A stretch of DNA of 64,000 nucleotides from Gammaproteobacteria bacterium (GCA_018824405.1 JAHJGO010000022.1:103910-167909); one strand, 5' to 3'. Counted from the stretch's first letter, positions 29,561-40,023 are shown. Notes: generated by a model from the letters alone, not told the origin. Made by a program: numbers and translations.

Positions 29561-32348
29561 CAGGCGATCCGTTTGAAAAAACGAAGCGCTTTTCCCCGAA
29601 CAGCTTCAGGCAGGCATCGACCACCGCCGGGTCGAACAGACTTCCCCTGTCCTTCCCTATTTCTGCCAGCGCGGCATCGATGCCCAGCGCCGGACGATAG
29701 GGGCGGTGCGAGGATATGGCTTCCATCGTATCCGCCACCGCAATGATCCGTGCGCCCATCAGGATGTCTCCGTCTTTCAGTCCACCGGGATATCCGGACC
29801 CGTCAAGGCGCTCGTGGTGCTGCAGGATCATCTGCGCGATGGGCCAGGGGAAATCAATGTTCTTGAGAATGTCATAACCGGCCTGCGAGTGGGTCTGGAC
29901 CAGTTGACGCTCAAGCGTATTCAATTGTGCGGGCTTGGAGAGAATTTCGGCCGGGATCATGATCTTGCCCAGATCGTGGATTTCGGCGGCCAGAACGATG
30001 CCGTGGATTTCATGATCGGCGATCCCCAGTTCCCGGGCGATGGCCCCGCACAGTTCGGCCACCCGGATCTGGTGGCTACCGGTGTAGGCATCACGCATTC
30101 CTATGGTTGCCGCAATGGCCGAGATGGTGTGCTCCATGCTGTCGAGCAGTTTCCGGCTGCTCTGTTCGTGCGCGGATCGGATGTGCAGGGTGCGAATTCC
30201 GAATCCGGTATCTTCGGCAACCTCTTTCAGCAGCATGATTTCTTCGTCATTGAAAGCGTTGGCTTCCGTGGCGTAAATGCACAGTACGCCACGCGTGTTC
30301 TCGCCAAGGTCGAGCGGCAGCGCCAGCACCGAAGCGTAGCCGATATGCTTCGCGTTGGCACGCCACGGCGAATAGGCCGGGTCGGCGTTCACGTCCTGGA
30401 CCACATGGAGCATTTGCGTGCGGATCGCGCTGCCGGCAGGCCCTCGCCCCTGCTCGTTATCGGCCCAGCTGACGCTGGCACGCTCCATGTAGCCGTCATC
30501 ATACCCGGCGTGCGCAACCGGGCGCACCGTTCTGGCCGGATCGTTCTCGGCGATGCCGATCCATGCCAGGCGATACCCGCCGATTTCGACGATGGCGCGG
30601 CACATCCCGCCGAGCAATCCGCTTTCGTCCGGTGCGCGTACCAGCATCCCGTTGCACGCGCTGAGGGTCCTGAGCGCGCGATTGATGCGCTGCGCCACGC
30701 GCTCTGCCTGTCTGCGCTCGGTGATGTCGCGGATGATGCATTGCAGGTAGAGTTTTCCCTCGGTCTCGATCGTCCGTGCGCTGATCTCCACGGGAAAATC
30801 CGGCCCGTCCTTTTTCCGGCAGGAGGTTTCAAAAATGACGCCTTCCGGCCCCAGCTTTTCCGCATCCTGCTCGAACTGCGTCACGGCATCCGGCGACAGG
30901 AAATCCCGCACATTCATGCGCAAAGCCTCTTCGCGCGAGTAGCCGGATTCCGTGAGCACACGCTCGTTCGCCTCGATGATCATGCCGTGCTCATCCTCGA
31001 CCAGAATCAGGTCATTGGCAAATTTCGTCAGATAGTCATAGTGCTGGACCAGCATGTCGCGTTCAATCCGAACGCGTTGCCGTCCGATGACGTACAGCGC
31101 GTTCTGGTAGCGCCAGGCAAGAATGCTCAGCATGGTACTGATCAGCAGCGCCATTCCCACTGCCAGACCCGACCACAGGGCCAGCGTATGGAGCGGTGCC
31201 AGGACTTCGCTATCCGCTTCCGTGCCGACCACGATCCACGGCGTGCCGGGGACAGGCTGCGCTGACACCATGAACCGCTGGCCGTGATCATCGGATACTT
31301 CATTATCGGAAAAATCCCTGCCCTGCCCCAGGTGTGCCAGGATGGCCTCCACCTGGGACGGCAATGTCTTCGCAGCGGTCTTCCGGGTGAGGGCTCCCTT
31401 GATATACACCAGATCCGTGCCGTCGGACTGCACCAGCAATACTTCTGCCGTATCGCTGGGTACCGGCCAGGAACTGAGCAGCGGCAACAGGCGCAGTTTG
31501 GGGTCCAGTTCGGCATAGATCACCGCGAATGTTTGCGGCTGTCCCTCTTTCGGCTGCCAGGAAACCGGCACGGCAATACCGATTTCCGCTTGCCCCTCAT
31601 CGGGTTGGGGATACGAAGCGGCCACCAGCGCGCCGCTCTTCAGCGCGGCAGCAGCAACTTGACGGCCAAAGGGGCTGGCGGGCTGCGCTTCATCCATCTT
31701 CTGCTCTGAGACCAGTTCATTCCCCTGCGAGTCGAGCAGGGATATTGCGTGGTAGCCATGGAGTCGCCGCAGGATGGAGAGTCGCTCGACGGAGCGCTCC
31801 GGGGGCGGGCCGAATTTGCCTCCGGTGACCACCCAGGCATGCAGCTCCCGGGCAACAAACGGGTTGGAAGTCACGCCCTCGATATCGCGTTTCTGTTCGG
31901 CGATCCAGCGGGCGATCTGGTTGCTCTTCAGGGTGGTGATGGCAGTGACTTCGCGCTTTTCACTGTCGATGAGCTTTTCGGAAAATGCGACATAGTTCAT
32001 GAAGGCGCTCACGCTGACCGCCACGGCCAGCACGGCGAAGACTATTACGATGAGGCGCGTCATGGGGAAGCCGGGTTTTTCCTCGCCCTCGTCCTGTTCG
32101 GACGCGAGCAGCGGCAACGGAAGGCGGGGAAGAATCAGGGCCAGAATCAGGAAAATGCCAAGCGTGGTAATGCCGATAAACAGCCATTCCCGGAGCGAAT
32201 AGAGTTTGCCGCCGACTGCCAGATTCGCCAGCAGCGGCAGATTGGCAAGATAGGCATTCCAGAAGACGATCCACACTCCCGCCAGCAAGGCATAGATGCC
32301 CGCCGTCACCAGGGCGATGATCAGGGTGTTTGGCTTGCGATCTTGCAT
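29538..32348 (-). CDS. Membrane PAS-GAF-HD-GYP sensor
   Basis: 936 residues, predicted c-di-GMP phosphodiesterase. Three membrane segments near 10-115, a long extracytoplasmic sensor (about 120-395), a fourth segment near 400, then PAS (445-560), GAF (565-735) and HD-GYP (745-930). Catalytic signatures: HDLGK at about 791 and HHERLDGSGYP near 843. It lies divergent from the CheB-CheR gene with a 121-base gap, and is paralogous to the HD-GYP protein at 35205. Signal unknown. Confidence 0.9.
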   Translation of the reverse strand: MQDRKPNTLIIALVTAGIYALLAGVWIVFWNAYLANLPLLANLAVGGKLYSLREWLFIGITTLGIFLILALILPRLPLPLLASEQDEGEEKPGFPMTRLIVIVFAVLAVAVSVSAFMNYVAFSEKLIDSEKREVTAITTLKSNQIARWIAEQKRDIEGVTSNPFVARELHAWVVTGGKFGPPPERSVERLSILRRLHGYHAISLLDSQGNELVSEQKMDEAQPASPFGRQVAAAALKSGALVAASYPQPDEGQAEIGIAVPVSWQPKEGQPQTFAVIYAELDPKLRLLPLLSSWPVPSDTAEVLLVQSDGTDLVYIKGALTRKTAAKTLPSQVEAILAHLGQGRDFSDNEVSDDHGQRFMVSAQPVPGTPWIVVGTEADSEVLAPLHTLALWSGLAVGMALLISTMLSILAWRYQNALYVIGRQRVRIERDMLVQHYDYLTKFANDLILVEDEHGMIIEANERVLTESGYSREEALRMNVRDFLSPDAVTQFEQDAEKLGPEGVIFETSCRKKDGPDFPVEISARTIETEGKLYLQCIIRDITERRQAERVAQRINRALRTLSACNGMLVRAPDESGLLGGMCRAIVEIGGYRLAWIGIAENDPARTVRPVAHAGYDDGYMERASVSWADNEQGRGPAGSAIRTQMLHVVQDVNADPAYSPWRANAKHIGYASVLALPLDLGENTRGVLCIYATEANAFNDEEIMLLKEVAEDTGFGIRTLHIRSAHEQSSRKLLDSMEHTISAIAATIGMRDAYTGSHQIRVAELCGAIARELGIADHEIHGIVLAAEIHDLGKIMIPAEILSKPAQLNTLERQLVQTHSQAGYDILKNIDFPWPIAQMILQHHERLDGSGYPGGLKDGDILMGARIIAVADTMEAISSHRPYRPALGIDAALAEIGKDRGSLFDPAVVDACLKLFGEKRFVFSNGSPVIFPSKT

Positions 32349-32469
32349 CAGCTGGAATCTCCAAACGGCAAGGCAGGGCGAAGCGGGAAAAATGCTGCTG
32401 TCAGTTCGACATTTATGAGAATAACATGGTATTAAGGGTCAATATGGTTGATTGTGGAAATTGCAGCTT

Positions 32470-35130
32470 ATGAATAAACCCGCCAAACCCGCCGCACGAA
32501 AACCAGCCGGGTCGTCCCGGCCGGCACGCAAGGCGCCAGCCGGGGCAACTTCAGAAAGCGGAGCCGATACGCCTTCCGGGGTTTCGCCAAAGCGCGTTTT
32601 CAGGGCCCCGCACATTGTCGGCATCGGCGCTTCGGCGGGCGGACTGGAGGCGCTGGAACAGTTTTTTGCGCACGTGCCGGCAGGCAGCGGCATGGCCTTC
32701 GTCGTCATCCAGCACCTCGATCCGACGCACAAGGGGATGATGCCCGAACTGTTGCAGCGTTTCACTTCCATGACGGTCTGCGAGGCGGACAGTCGCATGC
32801 AGGTGAGGCCGGACTGCGTGTATGTCATCCCGCCCAACCGGGACCTCTCCATCCTGCACGGCGTGCTGCATCTGCTCGATCCGGTGGCGCCGCGCGGCCT
32901 GCGCCTTCCGGTGGATTTCTTCTTTCGCGCCCTGGCGCAGGATCAGGGCGAACGCGCCATCGGCGTCATTCTTTCGGGCATGGGCTCGGACGGCACGCTG
33001 GGTCTGCGCGCCATCAAGGAACATGCCGGACTGGTGCTGGTACAGGCGCCCGCCAGCGCAAAATACGATTCAATGCCGCGCAGCGCCATCGATGCCGGGC
33101 TGGCCGACATCATCGCGACGGGGGAAGAACTGCCGGGCAAAATCCTCGATTTTCTCAAAAACATACCAAAAATCGCGTCGGCCGAACCGGCGCTGGCCGC
33201 CAGAGAGCAGGGCGCGCTGGAAAAAATCGTCGTTCTGCTGCGCGAACATACCGGCAACGATTTTTCCCTGTACAAGAAAAACACCCTGTACCGCCGCATC
33301 GAACGGCGCATGGGGCTGCACCAGATCGACAACATCGCCACCTATGTGCGTTATCTGCGTGAAAATCCGCAGGAACTGGACCTGCTGTTCAAGGAATTGC
33401 TGATCGGCGTGACCAGTTTTTTCCGTGATCCGGAAGTGTGGGAATACCTGCGCGACAAGGCCATCCCGGACCTGCTGGCGCAGCACCCTGCCGGCAGGAT
33501 GCTGCGTGCCTGGGTGCCCGCCTGCTCCACCGGGGAAGAGGCCTATTCGCTGGCGATCGTGTTCAGGGAGGCACTGGAGAAAATCAGGCCGCAGGCCAGT
33601 TATTCGCTGCAGATCTTCGCCACCGACCTGGACCCGGACGCCATCGAAAAGGCGCGCCTGGCTGTTTACCCGACCAATATCGCGGCCGATGTTTCGGCGC
33701 AGCGGCTGAAGCAGTACTTTTCCGAAGACGAGCCCGGTTTCCTGCTCAACAAGGATATCCGCGAGATGGTGATTTTTGCCCCGCAGAACATCATCATGGA
33801 TCCACCTTTTACCCGGCTGGACATGCTCACCTGCCGCAATCTGCTGATCTATCTCGGCCCGGAGTTGCAGAAAAGGCTCATCCCGCTGTTCAGCTATTCC
33901 ATGAACCGTCACGGCCTGTTGCTGCTTGGCAACTCGGAAACGATAGGCGGTTTCAACAGTCTGTTCACGCCGCTGGAGAGCAAAATGCGGATTTATCAGC
34001 GCAACGACCATCAGTTGTCGATAGGCGAGGTGGATTTCCCGACCCGGCATTTTTCTGCCACAACCACTCCCGCGGAGCTGCCGCGGGAGACAGCTCCTCC
34101 GGTCAACCTGCAGGGGCTGGTGGATCAGTTGCTGTTGCAGCATTTTTCTCCGGCAGCGGTGCTGGTCAATACCGAGGGCGATATCCTCTATATCAGCGGG
34201 CGCACCGGCAAATATCTTGAACCGGCGGCCGGCAAGGCCAACTGGAATATCCACGTGATGGCGCGCGAGGGTTTGCGTGCCGAACTGGCGAGAGCCCTGA
34301 GGCAGTCGCTGCGGCAACCGGAACCGGTCAGCGTGGAAGGACTGAAAGCGGAGCGCAGCAGCGGGGCGCAGACCGTCAGTCTCACCGTGCAGGCGATCAG
34401 CAGCCCGGAAGCCCTGCATGGGCGGGTGCTGGTGGTATTCACGGATGTGGCGACCTTGCCCGAAGGCAGGAAAAGCACGGGCAGGGCGGCCACTTCCGCC
34501 GCGCACCGGAAACTGCTCGAGGAACTGCAACAGGCGCGCGAGGAGGTGCAGACCCTGCGCGAGGAAATGCAGACCTCGCAGGAGGAGCTCACTTCCACCA
34601 ACGAGGAACTGCAATCCACCAATGAAGAGCTGCAGTCCACCAACGAGGAACTGACCACCTCGAAGGAAGAAATGCAGTCGCTGAACGAGGAGCTGCAGAC
34701 CGTCAACGCCGAACTGCAATCCAAGCTGGAGGATCTGTCGAGCATCAACAACGACATGAAGAACCTGCTCAACAGCATTGAAATTGCCACCGTGTTCCTC
34801 GATAACCAGATGCACGTACGGCGCTTCACCAGCCATGCCACCCAGCTCTTCAAGCTGATTGCCGGCGATGTGGGCAGGCCGCTTTCCGATATCGTCACCA
34901 GCCTGGATTACCCGGAATTGCGGCAGGATGCGGAGGAAGTGCTGCAAACGCTGGTATTCTCGGAAAAACAGGTTGTCACCCGGAGCGGCCGCTGGTTCAG
35001 GGTGCGCATCATGCCTTACCGTACCCAGGACAATGTGATCGACGGCGTGGTCATCACCTTTCTCGATATTACCGAGTACAAGAATCTGGAAAATGAATTG
35101 CTGCAGGGGCGGAGTCCGGCCGCGCCGTAG
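32470..35130 (+). CDS. CheB-CheR-PAS fusion protein
   Basis: 886 residues. A CheB-type methylesterase domain (about 45-230) with catalytic Ser in GIGASAGG (S55), His in VIQHLDPTH and Asp in GMGSDGT. Then a CheR methyltransferase (about 250-510) with CSTGEEAYSLA and the RNLLIY motif, a PAS-like region, a coiled coil of heptad NEELQST repeats (about 665-750) and a final PAS (760-875). No receiver domain precedes CheB. Start at ATG 32470; a TTG at 32452 also fits. Substrate receptor unknown. Confidence 0.88.
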   Translation: MNKPAKPAARKPAGSSRPARKAPAGATSESGADTPSGVSPKRVFRAPHIVGIGASAGGLEALEQFFAHVPAGSGMAFVVIQHLDPTHKGMMPELLQRFTSMTVCEADSRMQVRPDCVYVIPPNRDLSILHGVLHLLDPVAPRGLRLPVDFFFRALAQDQGERAIGVILSGMGSDGTLGLRAIKEHAGLVLVQAPASAKYDSMPRSAIDAGLADIIATGEELPGKILDFLKNIPKIASAEPALAAREQGALEKIVVLLREHTGNDFSLYKKNTLYRRIERRMGLHQIDNIATYVRYLRENPQELDLLFKELLIGVTSFFRDPEVWEYLRDKAIPDLLAQHPAGRMLRAWVPACSTGEEAYSLAIVFREALEKIRPQASYSLQIFATDLDPDAIEKARLAVYPTNIAADVSAQRLKQYFSEDEPGFLLNKDIREMVIFAPQNIIMDPPFTRLDMLTCRNLLIYLGPELQKRLIPLFSYSMNRHGLLLLGNSETIGGFNSLFTPLESKMRIYQRNDHQLSIGEVDFPTRHFSATTTPAELPRETAPPVNLQGLVDQLLLQHFSPAAVLVNTEGDILYISGRTGKYLEPAAGKANWNIHVMAREGLRAELARALRQSLRQPEPVSVEGLKAERSSGAQTVSLTVQAISSPEALHGRVLVVFTDVATLPEGRKSTGRAATSAAHRKLLEELQQAREEVQTLREEMQTSQEELTSTNEELQSTNEELQSTNEELTTSKEEMQSLNEELQTVNAELQSKLEDLSSINNDMKNLLNSIEIATVFLDNQMHVRRFTSHATQLFKLIAGDVGRPLSDIVTSLDYPELRQDAEEVLQTLVFSEKQVVTRSGRWFRVRIMPYRTQDNVIDGVVITFLDITEYKNLENELLQGRSPAAP

Positions 35131-35204
35131 CAGCCGTTTTTCGCCGGCGTGTTGGCTTGAGAATGAGTCGTCTGTAATATTGATCCGGTTAGCGCCTCCA
35201 TCAC

Positions 35205-37694
35205 ATGGAGAACATTTTGAAAAAGAAATCCGACACTGACGCTTTGACCAACGCCGCCGACCTGCGACGTCTGGCGGCGCAGCGTTTTCAGGAACAGCAG
35301 TCCGAAGAAAATCGTGCAAAAGTGGCGGATACGGATATGGCCACTTTGCTGCATGAGCTGCAGGTGCACCAGATCGAACTGGAAATGCAGAATGAGGAGC
35401 TGCGACAGGCCAGAACGGAAGCGGATGATCTCCTGACGCGCTACACCGAGCTCTACGATTTCGCCCCGGTTGGCTATTTCACCCTGGACCATGACGGGAT
35501 CATTCACCAGGCAAATCTTTCCGGCTCAATCTGGCTGGGGATCGAACGCAGCAAGCTGATCAACCGGCGCCTCGGGTCTTATGTCATTGACAGCGAGCGG
35601 GCTGTTTTCGGCGATTTTCTGCGCCAAGTTTTTGCCGGACAGCGCAGGGCGGCGTGCGACCTGACCCTGATGTGCGCTGGCGCGACCTCGCGCCTGGCGC
35701 ATATCGAGGCCAATGTGGACGAAACCGGACAGACCTGCCGCGTGGCGGTGACGGATATTACCGAGTTCCACGCCGCCCAGCAGCAAGTGGCGCAGCAACT
35801 GCGCCAGATTGAAAATGCCGAGCTGGAATGGGAGGGCGTGTTCGACAGTGTGCCCGACCCGATTTTCCTGCACGACAAGGCGTTCCGCATCCTGCGCTGC
35901 AACAAGGCTTACCAGCGCTGTGCCGGCATGTCTTTCAGGCAGATCATCGGCCAGCCCTATTACGAAATTTTCCCCAAAGCCGATGCGCCGCTGCCCGGTT
36001 GTCTGCGCACACTGGAAACGCTGGAAGTGGCCGAGGATGAGGTGCGCGACGGCGATGCAAGTTACCGCTCGCGCTCCTTTGCGATTCGTGACATGCGGGG
36101 CGCCTATCTCTACTCGGTGCATGTTCTGGAAGACATCACCGAGAGCAAACGGTCAGCAGATGTGCTCCAGAGATCGAAGGATTTGCTTCATTCCGTCGTG
36201 GAAACTGTGCCAGCCCGCATATTCTGGAAGAATCGCGATTTGCGCTATTTGGGTTGCAACACACTGTTTGCGAAAGATGCCGGACACTCCAGCCCGGACG
36301 AGCTGACTGGTAAAACCGATTTTGATATGGCGTGGAAGGATCAGGCCGAGTTATACCGTACCGACGACAAGGCGGTGATGGAGTCCGGCATTCCCAGGCA
36401 GAGTTTTGAAGAGCCACAGACGACACCGGATGGCAACACAATCTGGCTGTACACCTCCAAGGTGCCGCTGCGTGATGAAAGCAACCAGATCGTCGGTGTT
36501 CTGGGTTTCTACCAAGACATCACTGTGCGCAAACAGGCAGAGTTGGCGCTGAGTCACGCCAACCGCGCCCTTGCCACCCTGAGCGCGGTAAACCGGGAAC
36601 TGGTGCATGCCACCGACGAGGACAGGCTGCTGCAGGCGATCTGTCAGGCCATTGTCGAGCAGCGCGGATACAGTATGGCTGGTGTGGGATATGTGCAGCA
36701 CGATGAGGAAAAAACCGTCCGGATCATGGCGCATGCCGGTCCAGAAGGCTATCTGGATGCCTTGCGCATCACCTGGGCAGAAACCGAGCGCGGCATGGGG
36801 CCGGGCGGGCGGGCCATCCGCAGTGGCGTAACGCAACAATGCCAGGATATCGCCACGGATCCGCAATTTTTACCATGGCGCGAGGCAGCGCTTGAACATG
36901 GCCTTGCTTCCTGCGTTGTGATGCCGATGAAAGATAAAGTAAGCACCGTGTTTGGCATCCTTCTGGTATATGCCGGCGAGGTGGATGCCTTTACCCCTGC
37001 TGAAATTGCGCTGCTGGAAGAAATGGCCGACGATCTGGCGTTCGGGGTGCACACTCTGCATGTCCGCCACGAGCGCGATCTTGCGCTGGCAAAAAATCAG
37101 GAACAGCTGGTGCTATTGCAGGACAGCCTGGAGGATACGGTGCGCGCCATTGCCGGCATGGTGGAAATGCGCGACCCCTACACTGCCGGACATCAGGTCA
37201 GGGTGGCGCAACTGGCCGGGGCGATTGCGGAGGAAATGAAGTTGCCCGAGGAGCAGGGTCATGCCATTTATCTCGCCGGCATCGTGCACGATCTGGGGAA
37301 AATCCAGGTTCCGTCGGAAATACTCAGCAAGCCCGGGAAAATCACGGTGATTGAATATGGGCTGATCAAGGGCCACGCCCAGGCCGGTTACGAGATTCTG
37401 AAAGGCATCCGCTTTCCCTGGCCGATCGCGCAGATGGTGTTGCAGCACCACGAGCGGATGGATGGCTCCGGTTATCCGCAGGGGCTCAAAGGCGAGGACA
37501 TCCTGCTCGGGGCGCGCATTCTCAGCGTGGCGGACGTGGTCGAGGCGATTTCGGCGCATCGTCCCTATCGTCCGGGTATGGGCATCGAGGCGGCGCTGGC
37601 GGAAATTGGCAACAACAGCGAAAAACTGTACGACGCGCAGGTGGTGGACGCGTGCCTGAGCCTGTTTCGGGAGCGCGGTTTCCAGTTCGAGTAG
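35205..37694 (+). CDS. Cytosolic PAS-GAF-HD-GYP protein
   Basis: 829 residues without membrane segments. N-terminal coiled coil (about 20-80), three PAS-like domains (80-185, 195-315, 320-440), GAF (about 455-620) and HD-GYP (640-825). Catalytic HDLGK at 695 and HHERMDGSGYP near 748 are intact. Predicted c-di-GMP phosphodiesterase. Starts 74 bases after the CheB-CheR gene and is probably co-transcribed. Its stop is only 3 bases from the end of the shortened hemY. Confidence 0.88.
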   Translation: MENILKKKSDTDALTNAADLRRLAAQRFQEQQSEENRAKVADTDMATLLHELQVHQIELEMQNEELRQARTEADDLLTRYTELYDFAPVGYFTLDHDGIIHQANLSGSIWLGIERSKLINRRLGSYVIDSERAVFGDFLRQVFAGQRRAACDLTLMCAGATSRLAHIEANVDETGQTCRVAVTDITEFHAAQQQVAQQLRQIENAELEWEGVFDSVPDPIFLHDKAFRILRCNKAYQRCAGMSFRQIIGQPYYEIFPKADAPLPGCLRTLETLEVAEDEVRDGDASYRSRSFAIRDMRGAYLYSVHVLEDITESKRSADVLQRSKDLLHSVVETVPARIFWKNRDLRYLGCNTLFAKDAGHSSPDELTGKTDFDMAWKDQAELYRTDDKAVMESGIPRQSFEEPQTTPDGNTIWLYTSKVPLRDESNQIVGVLGFYQDITVRKQAELALSHANRALATLSAVNRELVHATDEDRLLQAICQAIVEQRGYSMAGVGYVQHDEEKTVRIMAHAGPEGYLDALRITWAETERGMGPGGRAIRSGVTQQCQDIATDPQFLPWREAALEHGLASCVVMPMKDKVSTVFGILLVYAGEVDAFTPAEIALLEEMADDLAFGVHTLHVRHERDLALAKNQEQLVLLQDSLEDTVRAIAGMVEMRDPYTAGHQVRVAQLAGAIAEEMKLPEEQGHAIYLAGIVHDLGKIQVPSEILSKPGKITVIEYGLIKGHAQAGYEILKGIRFPWPIAQMVLQHHERMDGSGYPQGLKGEDILLGARILSVADVVEAISAHRPYRPGMGIEAALAEIGNNSEKLYDAQVVDACLSLFRERGFQFE

Positions 37695-37697
37695 CGC

Positions 37698-38195
37698 CTA
37701 TACGGATTCCGTTCGCTCAGGCTCCGTCCTTGCCATGGCGGGATAGTCTGCCGGCTTCTTGCTGATTTTTTTCAGAAAGGCATCACGTCGCTCGAATGCC
37801 CCGAGTTCGTGAGCGGCACGGGCGGCGAGCAGGGCATTGATCTCGGGCGATTCGCCCATCTCCAGCGCGTTGGCGGCGCTCTTCTCGGCAGCCTCGTAAT
37901 GTCCGGCAGCGAAATCCCGCATTCCCTCGAGCATCGCGTTCTGCGCCTTGTCCTGTTGTCGCTGCTGCTTGAAAGCGCGAACGTGGGCGGGCAGCCTAAG
38001 TGCGTGGCGGCCGATACGCAGCAGTCCATAGGCAATAAAAAAGGCAGAGGCCAGCAGGACAAACAGAAGATTGAGCGTCAGCTCGATGCGGTACGGCGGG
38101 TAGATCAGCAGCACATAGCCGGTATTGTGTATCACCAGCATGGTCAGTGCCACGGCGAGCAGCAGGATGGCCAGCGTCCAGAACAGTGCTTTCAT
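37698..38195 (-). CDS. hemY: HemY-like protein, only the N-terminal half
   Basis: 165 residues against about 390-400 for a typical HemY. Two membrane segments (about 5-22 and 42-60) and the HemY_N region followed by the first TPR-like helices (FAAGHYEAAEKSAANALEMG) are normal. The protein then ends in an unrelated PERTESV tail, where the remaining TPR repeats should follow. Overlaps hemX by 4 bases. Probable truncation by recombination with the neighbouring HD-GYP gene. May or may not be functional. Confidence 0.75.
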   Translation of the reverse strand: MKALFWTLAILLLAVALTMLVIHNTGYVLLIYPPYRIELTLNLLFVLLASAFFIAYGLLRIGRHALRLPAHVRAFKQQRQQDKAQNAMLEGMRDFAAGHYEAAEKSAANALEMGESPEINALLAARAAHELGAFERRDAFLKKISKKPADYPAMARTEPERTESV

Positions 38196-39262
38196 TTGCC
38201 GGCTTTTTCCCGTCCCAGCTTGAAGGTGCGCGCCGCATCCAGGCTGTCTGATATATCCGGCAAGTCGATGGACAGACGGCTCTGCCCAAGTTGCTTCAGG
38301 TGATTGAGTGCGCTGCGGACAGCTTTGTCGCTGGTGTCAAAATAGCGATTCAGCCAGTCCTCGGCAGCCTTGATGTCCGCCTTGTAGCTTGCCTCGTTGC
38401 GCTGCAGCAGGGCAAGGCGGGCGGAGAGCAGGCGCAGTCTCAAATTTTCACGCAGGAAATAAGCCTGGGTTGGTGACAAGAGGGGTAGTTCAGGCTTTTC
38501 CAGGTTCTGGATGTTTACCAGCTGTTTGAAATCCTGCCACATTTCTTCGCGCAGACGCAGCCAGAAATTCTCCGGCAAGGCTTGTCGCGCGGCCGGTTTT
38601 TCCGTGACCGCCACCCTGCCGGGGAGCAGGGGCAACTGATCGACTTCTGTGGAAAGGGTGTCAAGGCGCAGATTAAGGCCTGCCAAATCGATCTGCGGCA
38701 GGGACTGCAATTGCTCGATGTCCTTGTTGATGGCCTTGCGCAGCGTGAAAAACTGCGGTCTATCCATGCGCTGCAGGCGGCTTTCTGCGGTTTGCAGGGC
38801 GATCAATGCAGCCCGAACGTTGCCAGCCAGTTGCAGCTGCTGGCTGGCGATCAGCAGCATCTGCTCAAGCTCTGCCAGCACCCATTCGTCGCGGTTGCGT
38901 GACATTTCCTGATACAGTTCTTCTACCGCCAACTGGTGGCTCTGGGACTCGGCCATCTTCTGCTCCAGCAGACTGAGCTTGGCCTGTGCTTCGCGCACGG
39001 TTTCCTGAGTCTGGCGGGAGAGAATTCTGCTTTCCTTGTCGTGCGCCTCGAATTCGGCCAGCCGGCGGCCAAGGTTCAGTTCCAGTTTCGTATCGCGCTG
39101 GCGCGAGTCGAGCCAGTGCCAGCCGAGCAGAAGCAAGGTCAGCAAAGCAATCAGCAGGGACAGGCTGAACCACCCTGAAGCCCTTTTAGCTGCTGGCGCA
39201 TTCTGAGTCTGCGCCGCTGAAGCCGTGTCGGAGCTGTTCATGGCTTGCGGCGTCTCGCCCAT
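38192..39262 (-). CDS. hemX: HemX-type membrane protein
   Basis: 356 residues. One N-terminal membrane segment (about 30-50), a long helical region with coiled-coil character (about 55-120), and a C-terminal domain typical of HemX. It is often labelled uroporphyrinogen-III C-methyltransferase, but no SAM methyltransferase motif is visible, so that name should not be taken as activity. Overlaps hemD by 25 bases. Confidence 0.85.
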   Translation of the reverse strand: MGETPQAMNSSDTASAAQTQNAPAAKRASGWFSLSLLIALLTLLLLGWHWLDSRQRDTKLELNLGRRLAEFEAHDKESRILSRQTQETVREAQAKLSLLEQKMAESQSHQLAVEELYQEMSRNRDEWVLAELEQMLLIASQQLQLAGNVRAALIALQTAESRLQRMDRPQFFTLRKAINKDIEQLQSLPQIDLAGLNLRLDTLSTEVDQLPLLPGRVAVTEKPAARQALPENFWLRLREEMWQDFKQLVNIQNLEKPELPLLSPTQAYFLRENLRLRLLSARLALLQRNEASYKADIKAAEDWLNRYFDTSDKAVRSALNHLKQLGQSRLSIDLPDISDSLDAARTFKLGREKAGK

Positions 39263-40020
39263 TCGCTTAGTCCTGTTATCAAGCCTTCATCTCCGGGTGA
39301 CGTAACGATTACCTGTGCCAGGCCCATGTCCCGTGCTATTTGGGCAATTCGTTCATGGGGCACGAAGAGCGGGGTCTTTTTCAGCCATTGTTGCCCAAGT
39401 TTGCCTAACAGATCAAACAGATTATGCAGGCTTTCGCCGCTGGTGACCGTAACGCCATGGATTTCACCGCGCGCCCAGCGGTGCAGCAGCGGTGCAGTGT
39501 CGATGCTGGGTTTGGAGCGCCGGTAGCATTCGGCATATTCAAGCGTTGCACCGCGTGAAATCAGCGTATTGCCCAGCATTTCTCGCCCGCCTTCACCACG
39601 AAAAATGACCACTCGCTTGCCATGCATGTCCTGAAATTGAGGCAAGGCGAGCAGGCCTTCGCTATCAAATTGTTTTTCAGGCGCGACGACCTCTGTGACG
39701 CCGCAGTGTTCCAGTTCTTTTTTGCTGCCCTTGCCGATTGCCGCAATCGCGAGTTGCGGTGGAAGTTGCCGCTGTGCGCGGATCAGATTGAGCGCCTTGC
39801 TGACTGCATTGGGGCTGATGAAGATCGCCACATCGAAATCATCCAGACGGGCAATCAGGGTATTAAGCGGACGCAAATCCGCGGCATCGAGAATTTCCAG
39901 TACCGGAAACATAATGGCTTCGCCGCCGGCGCTGGTGATCAGCTGTGCCAGATGTTGTGCCTGATGGGCGGGGCGTGTCACCACCACCCCGATGCCTTTA
40001 AGGGGCAAATTGACAGGCAT
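39238..40020 (-). CDS. hemD: Uroporphyrinogen-III synthase
   Basis: 260 residues. Cyclises hydroxymethylbilane with inversion of ring D. The family diverges strongly, but GIGVVVTRPAHQA, FISPNAV and TVTSGESLHNL are typical. Between hemC and hemX; the gap to hemC is 3 bases. Confidence 0.93.
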   Translation of the reverse strand: MPVNLPLKGIGVVVTRPAHQAQHLAQLITSAGGEAIMFPVLEILDAADLRPLNTLIARLDDFDVAIFISPNAVSKALNLIRAQRQLPPQLAIAAIGKGSKKELEHCGVTEVVAPEKQFDSEGLLALPQFQDMHGKRVVIFRGEGGREMLGNTLISRGATLEYAECYRRSKPSIDTAPLLHRWARGEIHGVTVTSGESLHNLFDLLGKLGQQWLKKTPLFVPHERIAQIARDMGLAQVIVTSPGDEGLITGLSEWARRRKP

Positions 40021-40023
40021 TAT

